In this document: positions 1 through 11,608 of the stretch, one piece after another
Layout of the letters: every line of letters starts with the position of its first letter
Position numbering within the stretch: position 1 is the stretch's first letter
From: Adiantum capillus-veneris
Taxonomy: Eukaryota > Streptophyta > Polypodiopsida > Polypodiales > Pteridaceae
NCBI GenBank assembly: GCA_014529385.2
Contig: CM043962.1
Span: 46,669,098 to 46,733,097, forward strand
Direction of reading: 5' to 3'
Length of the DNA stretch: 64,000 nucleotides
Position numbers and translations under genes: made by a program
Notes under the pieces: model-generated
What the model was told of the DNA's origin: nothing
Databases searched by the model: none
Seen by the model: only the letters and a program-made list of their open reading frames with translations

Positions 1-1010
1 GGAGTAAAGTCAACCACTAAACTGTCAAAGAGAAACCTACCGATACGTAGAAGCTATGGCGAGAACCTGGATAAAATCCAACAGATTTCTTCTATAAATT
101 GAGCCAAATCTCAAATAATCTCAGCCACAAACAAATACACAAATCCATATATGGCATACATAAACCACCAAGACCATGGCAACATAGCTCACTCTCGCAT
201 GAGTGGCTCTCTGGACAAATGCATATCCAAAAACCTGTGTACACCTATGAATTTGCTGGTTGCTGCAGAAAATACTCCGTGTGTGTGAGATATACCAAAA
301 ACAGTGTTTTTGGGACTCGAAAGTGCACAAATAAACCTGCTGCTGTACCTGCTGTAATTCAAAGCATAATTTCAGCAAATAGACATCACCATCGCGTCCG
401 GAGCGTGCCAAAACCCTGACTTAAACTCCTGGATCATGTAGGTCTGACTCTGTATGACGGAGCTACGCAAAAAACTACGTTTTAGAGCCCGAAAATGGCA
501 AAAACGAGCTGCACACAGTCTTGAACCTGCTCCTACTCCACTCTGCATGATGCAATGTCCTCTCAATGCAAGCTCCAACGCAAGAGCTCTGCCACAACAA
601 AATCCAAGCACTCGAATGTCAAGCTCTCCTTCGCCGAGCACTTCTCTAACGAGCTCCACTAAGCTCAAAAGCTCCTCTCACCAAGGAAGCCGCAACTGCC
701 TCCTCGACCAAGCTTGACCACACCAAGCTCCTAAGCTCCAAAGACAATGCTACTCAAGCTAAAATCACTCTCCGTGAAACTCCACGATCGAACTCCACCG
801 TCGAGAGCGAGCGAGCTATCGCCTCGAAGCTCTCAAAGCCGTCGTGCTCTCCTCGGTCACCATAGCTCTGATACCAATTGAAGGGGATCGGGGAGCACCA
901 TAGACGGAGAGTGAGAGAGAGAAGGAGACACACGACACACAGATATGGGTGGGGAGACTCAAAGAGTGAGCAGCCCCCTATACACTTATGCTATGTATAA
1001 GGTATACAAG
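1..1010 (-). mobile_element. 5' end of a minus-strand Copia-type element: leader, primer site, LTR stub
   Basis: Read on the minus strand, a primer-binding site complementary to initiator tRNA-Met (reverse complement of GCTCTGATACCA) lies at 865-876. On its plus-strand right it abuts an LTR end beginning TGAAGGGGATC at 879. The LTR stub runs to about 1010 and is then lost where the Gypsy pol fragment begins. Leftward (downstream on the minus strand) is roughly 860 bp of leader-like sequence. Its short reading frames match nothing I recognise, and the gag expected after the leader would lie off the left edge. The Copia assignment rests on the primer site and its spacing to the LTR, because no protein domain is visible. 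D-family Gypsy elements in this window use the same tRNA, so a Gypsy origin is possible. Confidence 0.5.
865..876 (-). other. Primer-binding site, initiator tRNA-Met type
   Basis: Reverse complement reads TGGTATCAGAGC, the usual minus-strand primer site of plant Copia elements. It lies two bases from the LTR end at 879. Confidence 0.7.
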
Positions 1011-1019
1011 TGAGTGGAC

Positions 1020-2163
1020 GCCTAGACTCTGGGCGGCCGGGCAAGGCACAGGCGCCTATATCCCAACAATGCGACCCATCTACTTTGCTAGTAGGGTCAT
1101 GAATGCCTTGGAGAGAGGCTACACAAAAGCAAAACTCATGATGCTTGCTCTCATGTTTGCGGTGAGAAAACCTAGATCCTACTTGTTGCCAAAACCCTTT
1201 GTAATAATCACTATGAGAAATTTATTCCCTCGTGTGTCATCTCAAATGAATCTTAGTACTAGGATTTCAAAGTGTATTTTGGAATCGCAAGAGTTCCAAT
1301 ACTCTTTCAAGGTAGAAGATAGTGTGCATGCACAATTTGCAGGGATTGTCACTTATAGGGTGCATGAGAAGGAGAGATTAGAGTGCCTAAAGTAAAGACC
1401 CTACCGTTGCCACCACCTAAAAGTATCCCTAATGCATTTATCTTGCTATTTGATGGAGCTTTTTGATGAGCCACGAGTAAAGCAGGGGGAGGGCTGGTGT
1501 TGCTCAACCCAAGTGGAGAGGTGGTCATGAAAGAGAAGGTCAATCTACCAAGCTGAACAAGCAACAATGAAGCAGAGTACGATATACCACGTCACGTTTT
1601 GAAGATGTGCATTAGTCAAGGTATACAACGTCTCATGGTAAAGGGGGATTCACTTCTCATTGTGAAGCAGATCTTAGGCATTTGGGCATGCAAAAATGAT
1701 AGCCTAAGGACAAAAGTTCATGCCATTTGTAGGTTGTTGAATAAATTTGAAGAGGTACAACTGTATCATATTCCTAGCAAACAAAATGAGGATACTGATT
1801 TACTTGCACAACATGCAATTCATGTGTTGAGAAAGAAGTGCAAGTCATCATGGTAGCAACAACTATCAAGCAACCGAGGTACCGGGGAATGGAGTCATTG
1901 GCTCCCATTATTGCCTACATTTTGGACGGCGAGTCTCCACAAGGCTTCACAAAGGCTCAGAAGAGGAGGCTCATGAAGAAGGCAAGCATTTATCTCTTCC
2001 TGGAAGGCTCCCTCTATCAGAGAGGAAAGGATAATGTGTGTAGAAGAGTATCAACAATTGAGGAAATTCTCACATTCTAGAAGGTTTGCATGAGGAAGCA
2101 TGTGATGGTCATTTTGTCCAAGAGTTAACTGTGAAAAAGATTTTTCTTGCGGGGTATGTGTGG
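1020..2163 (+). pseudogene. Gypsy pol remnant: RNase H, second RNase H, start of integrase
   Basis: Three stretches read in order. At about 1060-1330 there is a retroelement RNase H segment with the FASR..N..ERGYTKAKL pattern, then YLLPKPFVI. At 1599-1850 there is a second RNase H-like segment (KGDSLLIVKQ, then YHIPSKQNEDTDLLA), which resembles the plant RVT_3 type. At 1838-2163 there is the start of integrase (LYQRGKDN, then LHEEACDGHF before AGYVW), i.e. the H2C2 zinc-binding module. The frames are broken by several stops and shifts, and the integrase core is missing. Two successive RNase H domains before integrase are a known trait of the Tat/Ogre branch of plant Gypsy elements, so that lineage is inferred. 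No LTR of this element is seen. It is cut at 2163 and at the Copia LTR stub on its left. Confidence 0.75.
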
Positions 2164-2987
2164 GACGGGTTTCTAACCTCACTCCTATTTTATTGCAGAC
2201 ATAGCGAGAACCACGAACATAATTGTCAATCCATGGGACGAAGCTAACACGACTAGTGCATAGAGGCTACAAGAGGTCAATCTCTTGGAAAACAATAGAA
2301 AACTCGCATCTAACACAAGCTACACTCAAATGACGTAAGTCATCAAAATCTAATCGCTAATCGGCAAACAAATCATAATCGTTACGTCATCAAACGACAT
2401 CCAAATGTTATGAAAATTCTAGGACATGTACATAGGATCTAAGCACACATTCTTATGGTCTCAAATCTCATTTTGATGAGTTGCAAAAAACGCAATTGTT
2501 AACGGTAGTGAGTTTTTGAACTAGTCATTTTTGACCCCGAATACATCTAAATGCTGGCAATGCTGTCCCAATACCCCACCTATGCTTACTTTGTGGTTTG
2601 CTAGCTTAAATTCCTACTTATGATGAAATTAGGCCGCGAGTCGACGATGTCAAAAGCTACAATTTACCATGATATTTTTATGTCAATACGTAGAGCTCTT
2701 ACCTACGGTTGCAACGCAATAGACGGCACTGCAATGTGACAACTGGGAAGGGCGTTTTGCACGAGAAGGAGAGAAGTGAGCATCGTTAGCTCACGCTGTG
2801 TATTCTATTATCCAAAACTTAACAATAACTTACAAAAATTGGCTTTTATACTTGAGCCAAGGTTTCTTTGGTAAAAAACTAATGATTTGGGAGCTCTATT
2901 TTAGGATAAATTGATACAATCTGGAAGCTTATGGCCCCGGCTAATTGGAAAATAGGAGTTACAATATTCCTGATTTATCAAAATAAT
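2164..2987. other. Non-coding interval, no recognisable feature
   Basis: About 820 bp between the Gypsy fragment and Copia A. No reading frame of note, primer site or repeat was seen. It is the left flank of the Copia A insertion. Confidence 0.5.
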
Positions 2988-3180
2988 TATTGGGGTATAA
3001 AGCCCAATGTGGTCGCCCAGGTAAGTGGGCGGGCCGCCAGGTATGTACACATATTCTTTTGTTAAAACCAAATAAGAACTCGCTATGCTCTACACATTAC
3101 ACTAGAGCGAGTTCATCATATCATTGTGCTCTTCTTCTCACACTCTCTCTCGCGTCGCACTTCTGCTCGTACTCCTTCAA
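2988..3180 (+). repeat. Copia A 5' LTR
   Basis: Matches 8324-8516 over its whole length with about 13 substitutions and no indel. It ends in CTTCAA, immediately before the primer site. Confidence 0.9.
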
Positions 3181-3181
3181 C

Positions 3182-3193
3182 TGGTATCAGAGC
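3182..3193 (+). other. Copia A primer-binding site
   Basis: TGGTATCAGAGC one base after the 5' LTR, complementary to the 3' end of initiator tRNA-Met. Confidence 0.9.
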
Positions 3194-4277
3194 TCAGATC
3201 GAGGCTCGGGGCAGCATTTGCAGGTAGCCAGAGTCACCTGCTCAAATTGGAGTGAGATTCGACAGGAGAAGACATGGCCCCAAATCTTGTGGGCGAGATC
3301 GAAGGGCTTGATGTTCTCAGAATATCATTCTGAGGTCATCTCGGCCACCGTTCGGCTTCGACAAAGCTCTGCGCAGGCTATTTTCGACTACGTGGTCTTG
3401 GCGGGTGCAGATCCGACTCTGCAAATTTGGGGTTTCGGCCTACGACTGCAAGTGCTGAGGATATCTTCACTTCTAGAGTGCTGATTTGTGGCTATCTACA
3501 GAACGAAGGACGACTCACAATTCTTGGAGGCGTGTTACATACGACACGGGGGCACCTACACATAGACTGTAGGCGACATCCACTAGTTCATCAGGTAGCT
3601 TGTGTTTGGTGCTTGATATTCCAGATTTCATCTTGACATTGCAGGTACTTCCACATGGGATGTATTGTCAGAGATGATGTATGTCTGTTGAGGGTTTGCT
3701 GGCTGTGAGTCACGCAGCAAACAACCGCCGCTGCGGTTACAACATACAGTGGGAAATTTGTGGATGTATGACTTTGTGGGAAGTCTATGTACTGTCAGAT
3801 TTACTGCAGCCTTTGTTGAGGGTCGAGTGAGGTTTTATTGAGCTGGGGGATTCTCGAATGTTGAGATCCTTTCTGTGATAAAGGTCTTGGAGCGATCCCT
3901 CGAGCACCCTTAGATAGGCAGCTAGGATGTATTGACCGTGAGTTAGACAGTTGGGATTGCATCTTTGCTTTACTGCCATTGAGGCATTGTCGAAGTCTAT
4001 GCTTACAGGACAGTGACAGGACAGTGAGAGAGAGTACAGGTGCAGGACAGGTTTACCCACAGCTTACAGTGTTAGAGAGACAGTGGTTTTTTGAGCTGTT
4101 TTTTTGTCTGTTTTTGAGTACACCATAGCCATTTTACAAAGGAGACTCTGCTGAAATTTCTGCAGAATCTGAATCCTTCTTGGTTCATTTGACAGGTTGA
4201 TATTGGTTCAGAGGTCAGTTTACAGGGGAAACTCTGCTGAATTTTTCCAGGAAAGTAAACTACTGTGAAGCGTAGTT

Positions 4278-7200
4278 ATGGCTGGATCACAGGACACTGC
4301 TCTTTACAATATCAAGAAGCTGGATGGAACCAATTTCCCATTGTGGAAGAAGCAGATTTGGCACGTGTTGGTACAAAAGAAGCAAATAAAACCTATAAAG
4401 CTCAAGGGGTTAAAACCAGAAGATATGGACGAAGATGAATGGAGCGAAATGGATGAATTGGCACTTTCTACCATTATGTTGACTTTGGCAGAAAGCGTTT
4501 ACTTCAATGTAGGAGACGAGATGTCCGCTTATGAAGCATGGACAAAGCTGAGTGATCTTTATGAGAAGCAGAGTGCAGCTTCACAGGTATACTGGCTTAA
4601 GAAGCTTGTTGACTTGAAGATGAAAGAAGGGACACCTATGTCCAATCAACTGAATGAATTCAACACCATCTACAGTCAATTGTCAGCTCAAGGTGTCAAG
4701 TTTGATGAACCTGTTAGAGCTATGTTCCTGTTGATCACATTATCGGAAAGTTGGGACACTTTTTGCACAGCTTTGAGTAATTCTGCACCTCCAGATGGTT
4801 TGACCATAGCAGGTGTAGAAGGCAGTCTGCTTACTGAAGAAACCAACAAAAAGACAATGGACAAAGGCAAAGGAACAGCCTTAGTTGTCAGGGGAAGGAC
4901 CAAATAAAGTAGGTGGAAAGAGGAATCAGTCTCGTAGCAAGTCCCGCAGTGCTAAAGGCAAGAGTGACATAGAATGCTACCATTGTGGCAAGAAGGGTCA
5001 CATGAAAAGAGACTGCAGAGAATGGAAAGCAGAAAAAGGCAAAGAGAAAGCTGAAGACCATGGTGAGAAGAACAAGTCCTCAGTGAAGATTCAAGAAATA
5101 AATGTGACAAACTCTGAGGATGAGAGTCTAGTGTTAGGAGACATCTACTTCTTGAAGAATACAATGGACTCAGCTCTTGTTACAGCATCTGATGGAAATG
5201 CACCGAGTGACTGGATTATAGACTCAGGGGCATCACTTCATGTGTCTCCAAACAAGGAGTGGTTTACCTCTTATGTGACCACTAAAGATCATGTTCGGCT
5301 AGGCAATGGGCAGACATGTGAGATCTTAGGTGTTGGAGATGTTCAATGGAAGTTTCAGAATGGCTCTTCTTTCACGCTGAAGAATGTGAGACATGTTCCC
5401 ACAATTACAAAGAGCTTGATCAGCACAGGTTTACTTGGTGATGATGGCTACGTCACCACTTTTGGACAAAACATGTGGAAGATATCCAAGGGTTCTATGA
5501 CAGTAGCACATGGAGTAAAGTCTGGAGGACTTTACATGATTTATGTATCAAATGTCTCTAAAAATGTAATCAATGTAACCGAGCAGCCGAACGTTTCTTT
5601 GTGGCATAGCCGGTTAGGACATATGTCCAAGAAGGGAATGGAAATCTTGTCTCGTTCTGGTTATTTGCTTGGCTTTTCATTTAATGATTTTGAATTATGT
5701 GAACATTGTCTGTATGGTAAGCAAACACAGCAGCCACATAAGCATAGAAGCAGTAGAAGAGATACACAGTTGGCACTTGTTCATACTGATTTGTGTGACC
5801 TATGCCTAACCTATCTCTAGGGGGAGCTTCTTACTTTATGACATTTATAGATGATTACTCAAGGAAACTATGGGTTTACTTTCTCAAGCACAAGGATGAA
5901 GTGTTTAGTGTTTTCAAAACGTTTGTGACACTTGTGGAGAATCAGAGTGGCAAGAAGCTTAAATGCTTATGCACTGACAATGGTGGAGAGTATGTTTCAA
6001 AGGCCTTTCAGGACTTTTGTGAGTCAAAAGGTATAAAACGTGAACTTACTGCTCCTTACAATCCTCCTCAAAATGGTGTTGCTGAGAGGATGAATAGGAC
6101 CATACAAGAGAAGGTCAGAAGTATGTTGTCTAATGCACAACTGCCAAATGGGTTTTGGGCTGAAGCTGTATCAACAGCTGTTCATCTTATAAATAGATCT
6201 CCTAGCAAGGTTTTGCAGAAGGATTCAGTGGCAGAGATGGTATGGTCAGGCAAAATGCCCTCATACAAGCATCTCAGAGTCATTGGCTGTGAGGCATATA
6301 CTCATGTTCCAAAGGAATTTAGGAACAAACTTGAGCCAAAGAGTAGAAAGCGCATCTTTCTAGGCTATGGTAATTCTGGTGAGATGGGGTACAGACTTTG
6401 GGATCCCGAATCCAGAAAGGTTATCCACAGCAATGATGTTCACTTTAATGAAGCCAAATATCATTCTAAACCAGAGAGGGTTGAGGAGATTAGAAGAGTT
6501 GTCTTCCAAGAAGATGAACCTGCACGTGCAAGACAAAATGTCAGGGCTCAACAGGAGCAAGGACAGGATAGAGTGGAACCACAGGTTGTGGCTGAGTCTG
6601 AGCCACCTATTTTGCTTAAATCGGGACGGATCTCATGACCTCCTGATCGGTTTGTTCCATCTATGAACTATGTCATGTTGAGTGATTGCAATGAGCCTTC
6701 ATGTTACAAGGAAGCAGTGCAAATGAAGGATTCCGGGAATTGGCAATTGGCCATGCAGTCAGAGATGACAGCTCTGCATAAAAACCAGACATGGAAGCTA
6801 GTTAAATTACCACAGGGCAAAAAGGCTCTACCTTGTAAATGGGTTTACAGGTATAAGATCACCCCTCATGATAGTCAACCAAAGTACAAAGCAAGGCTTA
6901 TTGCCAAGGGCTTTAAGGAAGAACAAGGCATTGGCTTTGATGAAGTCTTCTCTCCGGTGGTCAAGATGACTACATTGAGATGCTTTCTTACATTGGTTGC
7001 CATATTAGATTTGGTGTTGCACCAAATGGATGTCAAGACAGCGTTCTTGCATGGTGATTTAGATGTGGAAATTTACATGCAGCAGCCAAAAGGGTTTGTT
7101 GAGAAAGGCAAGGAAGATTTGGTATGCCAGTTGTTAAAGAGTCTTTATGGCTTAAAACAATCACCGAGGGCATGGTACCATAAATTCCACAAGTTTATGC

Positions 7201-8246
7201 TTTCTCAAGGCTACAAACGTAGTGAGTTCGATCACTGTCTATATACAAAGAAGGCTAAGGATTGCAGTTGGCTGATCCTTATTTTGTATGTGGATGACAT
7301 GTTGATTGCTGGCAAGCACTTGGAAGAAATTTCAGCTTTGAAGTCAAAGATGGCAAAATCGTTTGACATGAAAGACATGGGTGAGGCAAGTCATATACTT
7401 GGTATGCGCATTGAGAGAGACAGATCAAAGAAGTTGATTTGGTTATCTCAAACAGAGTATATTGACAAGGTTTTGCAACGTTTCAATATGGAGAAGGGAA
7501 AGGCATTGAGTGTTCCATTGCCACCATATGTGAAACTTAGCAAACAAGATTGTCCTGTGTCTGAGGAAGAACAAGCTGAAATGGATAAGATTCCATATGC
7601 GTCTGCAGTGGGTAGTTTGATGTATGCAATGATTGCTCCTCGCCCAGACATTGCATTTGCAGTGGGAGTAGTAAGTCGATACATGTCAAACCCAGGCAAG
7701 AAACATTGGGAGGCAGTGAAAGGAATATTGAGATACATGAAAGCTACAAAGAGTATGCGTATATGCTATAGGTGTCAGGAGCTAAGTGTAAAGGGTTTTA
7801 CAGACTCAGATTATGCAGGTGACTTAGACAACCAAAGTTCTACATCATGGTATGTCTTTACATTGGCTGGTGGAGCAGTATCATGGCGTTCTAGATTACA
7901 AGATTGTGTTACTCAGTCTACTACAGAGGCTGAATATGTTGCAGCATCAGAGGCATGCAAAGAATCAATTTGGCTTAATCGACTAGTAACAGATTTGGGA
8001 ATCAAAGAAGAGATGCCTGTGTTATATTGTGATAGTCAAAGTGCTATACAATTGGCTCGCAATCCAGTTTATCACTCAAAGACAAAGCATGTGGATGTGA
8101 AGTATCATTTCATCAAGGAAATGCTCGAGGATAAGCAACTTCAGCTTGTCAAAGTTCACACCACAGAAAATCCTGCTGATCTACTTACAAAAGGACTTCC
8201 CTCAGAGAGATTTGCGCATTTTTGCAAGCAGTTAGGTGTAGGGTAG
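4278..8246 (+). pseudogene. Copia A gag-pol polyprotein, two frameshifts and one stop
   Basis: Reading order is gag, protease, integrase, reverse transcriptase, RNase H, the Copia arrangement. Gag (4278-4907) starts MAGSQDTALY at a well-placed ATG. A zinc knuckle CYHCGKKGHMKRDC (CX2CX4HX4C) follows at about 4977, the protease motif DSGAS at about 5221, and the integrase HHCC module (HSRLGH to CEHCLYGKQ). The integrase core has IDDYS, TDNGGEY and PQNGVAERMN, supplying its D, D and E. RT has YVDDM at 7287-7298, and RNase H has TEAEY and DSQSAIQLA. Three lesions are visible: a shift at 4885-4907, a one-base loss near 5798 in the linker after LVHTDL, and TGA at 6636-6638 where Arg (CGA) is expected. 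The natural stop is TAG at 8244-8246, just ahead of the polypurine tract. All catalytic motifs survive, so decay is limited. Confidence 0.93.
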
Positions 8247-8312
8247 TACATCAATTCTCTACATCTCTTGTATAGTAGCTTCTCTCACACTTAAAGTACC
8301 ACATTGAGCTTT

Positions 8313-8323
8313 AAGTGGGAGGT
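8313..8323 (+). other. Copia A polypurine tract
   Basis: AAGTGGGAGGT directly before the 3' LTR: the plus-strand priming site of reverse transcription. Confidence 0.8.
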
Positions 8324-8516
8324 TGTTGGGGTATAAATCCCAATGTCATCGCCCAGGTAAGTGGGCGGGCCGCCAGGTATGTACACATATTCTTTTGTTA
8401 AAACCAAATAAGAACTCACTATGCTCTACACATTACAGTAGAGCGAGTTCACCATATCGTCGTGCTCTTCTTCTCGCACTCTCTCTCACGTCGCACTTCC
8501 GCTTGTACTCCTTCAA
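8324..8516 (+). repeat. Copia A 3' LTR
   Basis: Begins TGTTGGGGTATAA and ends CTTCAA. Partner of 2988-3180. Confidence 0.9.
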
Positions 8517-8559
8517 GAATAAGTGTTTACACAATAAAGCTCCCAAAAAGTGTTATATG

Positions 8560-11500
8560 GGTTAGCTTGCTGCTAAAGTGTCCCGCCTCCTCGATGTGTC
8601 GTCCCGTGACACAGTTTCATAGATTGAAGTAGTCTTCAAGTTGACGGTTTGCAAGGCGGTCTTTAAGCGCGTGTAGAGATTTCTCATATCTAATGCTTCG
8701 TTCTTTGTTAAGGACTTGCAAAAATTGAATAGTGACTTTGTTTTTAAGTTCAATAATAGAATAGCCAACAAACCTTGATGTCAGATATCTGATCACTAGC
8801 ACAAAAATCTTTGTATGCCATGTGAAGAATCCTATATAAAAAGCCTCTTCGAATGCCAACATATTGCTTGATGGCAAGAACATACATCTGGCGTAGAAGC
8901 CGTAGAGGACTTCTTCTGAAGGCTATTTGCTCAAATCATAGAAAAAGCCTTTGTTACCTCTAAGAAAGACATCCATGGGGCTCCTGCTTGCTTAGGCTCA
9001 TGAAAAGCTTGAATTCATGTGAGCAGCATTCTGCAAATTTTATAGAGAATTACACATGAGAGGTCAGGGAGGCTCTTGAAGAAGTTCATGGTGCCCGTTA
9101 GGGTTTTCATCATGTATTCCTCCGTTGCTTGTCCCTGCTCTAGAGCTGGCAGTTTTGGGTAATTGAGCCATTTCAACCTCTTCTTCTTTAATGTTTCGTG
9201 TGCCTACCATGTCCTTACCCTTGGTACATGACAAAACGTAGGGTCTTTTTGTATAGCTGCAGATGCTCTTGTAAACAGAATGAGGTACCTTGAGTTCTTG
9301 TTGAGCCAATTTTTTCTCCATTTGGGGTGGAGAGCATCTGAACCTTCTTCCTGCATATCCTTTTAAAGTCTTTCTTTGACTTGCAATAGCTCCACCTTTA
9401 TCAAAGGGTAAAGCAACAACTGTTAATGCCATTGAGCATTGATTCGGTTGGGAGTGAGCTGGGTTACATTGACTGAGTGAAGAACTCTCAACTCCCAATC
9501 CAATGCTTCTTTCCATTCAGCATCTATTTCATGGACAATCTGCTCTTTAGTGCATCTTCGTCAACTTTAGAAAGATGGACCATTGGCACTTGTTCTTCTT
9601 CAGTGATTGGTACTTGGAATTCAAAATCTCCAGTTTTCCCTTCTATTGGTTGTGTTTCCATATCCGTAAAGGAGACTGATGGTATGTCTATAATTGGATG
9701 TTCAGAGGTTCCTGCCTCCTCTTCAGCTTTCGTATGCCTTTCTCTCAACAACTGGTTGGCTCTCTTTAAATCCTCTATTTCCTTGAGCAACTTCACTTCT
9801 CTTTGTACCCGCATTAAGAGGTCTCAACGCTGTGCCTGTTCCAGCTTCAACTCAAGTTCCACGTCCTTGTTTCTCTTTTTCAAAGTCTTGTAAACTTCAT
9901 CTACCCCCTTGAGTGAAGCTGCGGCTGGGTTTTCCCTGGTCTACCTTAGGAATGCCGCTTGGTCATTGATTCTTTGCTCACAGTATTGCAATGAGGCATT
10001 GGATACATCTAATTGTACTTGGATCTTTTGGATTGACTGAGTAGTGATTAACAATCCATTGGTCGCTTCCGTCAGCTGTTGGTCCTTGCTTTTGCATGCA
10101 TCTGACAGCTTTGTGAGGAGCTCCCCTGAATCTTCCATCTCTTTCTGCTGCCTTTCCTTGACAGTTTGGTGTTATTCTGCTTCATTTTTTAGTTCTTTGA
10201 TCTATCCTTAGAGAACTTCAATAATGTTCATCATGTCCTCGAGCTCACCTTGTAAAGCATCTATTACTTGTTCCAACTCTTTAGCTTTAGCAGTGTGTCT
10301 AAGCGTTGTTGTTTGTATCTTTTTTGTCATCATCTGCATTTGCTTTGCATACTCATTAACCTGAATGATGACCTCATCCATTGTTTCCCATTCTTCAAGT
10401 TCTACCTGAGGCGCTTAGAAGTTCCAGCAGATTCGGCTTGCGGCTCTTTAAAATGTTTAGTGATTCTGCTTGTGGCCTTGTAACTAATTCAACTGATTCT
10501 TCTTGAGGCTTTGTATCTGCTTCAACTGATTCTTCTTGTGTAGTAGAAGGTCCAGCTTCATCTTTTTCTGCTTCCTTGGGCTGTTCAAAACTGGCTTCCT
10601 CTTGTTGTTTCTCTTTTTCTTTTGCTTCCTCGCCTTCATTGGATTTGCCAGCTGATGAAGGGCTTGGACTCGGTCTTGGATTCGGTCTTGGATTCGGTCT
10701 TGGATGGTCTTCTGGTTCCGTAGTGGGTGAAGTGGGTTTTGGAGAGATCTCTCCTTTCTTCATGATGTGGCTCAGATTGTTGTTCAACTTTTGCTTGCCT
10801 TTGTTGCGCGACCGACTCTTCTCTTGCTTTCCTTTGTGCTTCTAGAGCTTCTTGTACCTTCAAAGCTTTGGCTTCCACATACATTCGCTCAAGCAGATCC
10901 TTCGGAACTTCTTCAATCTTCTTCGCGGGGTTCTTGGTTCTAGGACCCTTGATTTCTCTTGGGCTCCATGATTCTAGGTTTTCTCCTGCATTGGTAACTT
11001 CTTTCAAATGTTGCTTCCTCTCTTTCTCGATGTGCTGCCATTGCTTTCTTCTTCATTTCTTCTCTCCTTGCCCTCATTTCTTCATTGTTAGAGCTTTCAC
11101 TGTTGTGGGCCTCAAGCGAGCTTTCTGCTGATTCTTCATCTGATTTATATACCCTTTTATTCTTTGATCTAGTGGTTCGTGGAGAAGGTTGAGCTGATAC
11201 TATCCATGTATTCTGATCTGGGGCTGGCAGCAAGTTGCCGGTCATTCCAATAGCATGTTATGCGATTCTTGTAAGAACTTCTGGAGCACCCAGATATGTT
11301 ACCTTTTCTTCCTTCTTTGTGCTCTTGAGTGTTGTAAGCATGTACTGAGCATGATCTATTGTCTACCTTGTTATTGATTTCAACACTTGCGTGAAAGTGG
11401 TTGCAACCACATGATTCGGAGTAGTGTATCTTGGTGGTCTCTTTGAGAGGAAGTGGAAGTGTTGGTGATAAAGACGGGCGGTATCCTGCACTTGCTTTAG

Positions 11501-11608
11501 AATGAGGTTGGAGAAGGTGGCGGTAGTTGTATCCTTGTTAAAAGTACCTGCTGTCTTCCTATTCCTGGCACTCATTATTATACCTTTCGTTGGCAGCTTG
11601 TAACAACT
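8560..11608 (-). pseudogene. Unrecognised coiled-coil protein remnant, downstream part
   Basis: The minus strand reads as one decayed protein that I do not recognise. From high to low coordinates: a segment beginning MSARNRKTAGTF (11575); an acidic/basic, E/K/R/Q-rich region with NEEMRARREEMKKK and EALEAQRKAREE, likely coiled coil; a Pro/Glu/Ser-rich linker with a repeated PRPN or KTES unit (about 10680); a heptad-like stretch (EVKLLKEIEDLKRAN at about 9790); and a tail with FEEAFYIGFFTWHTKIF (about 8830). From about 10260 to 9524 the frame stays open except for codon-size stops: TAA 10208, TAG 10202, TAA 10172, TAG 9941, TGA 9824, TAG 9524. TAG 11363 and TAA 11258 break the earlier part. Frameshifts occur near 11000, 10790 and 10400. 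It could be the Gag of an unusual retroelement, since a leader-like palindromic region lies upstream, or a pseudogene. No catalytic motif is visible. Confidence 0.5.

Larger units (their letters stand above)
2988..8516 (+). mobile_element. Copia A: full-length LTR retrotransposon, inactivated
   Basis: A 5.5-kb element with 193-bp LTRs at both ends, an initiator tRNA-Met primer site, a gag-pol region and a polypurine tract. By eye the two LTRs differ at 13 of 193 positions, so this is an older insertion than Copia C. The left LTR has lost its terminal TG (TA instead) while the right begins TGTTGGGG. No clean target-site duplication is visible: the flanks are AAATAAT on the left and GAATAAG on the right, which share AATAA but not at exactly adjacent positions. 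The roughly 1.1-kb leader between LTR and gag is long for a Copia element. Confidence 0.93.

Noticed and set aside
99-717. Open frames near the left edge
   Set aside because: No recognisable domain, overlapping in both strands, and located in the leader of a minus-strand element.
2205-2987. Possible host exon with a CAG-type acceptor near 2190
   Set aside because: TTATTGCAG resembles an acceptor, but no coding sequence or donor follows.
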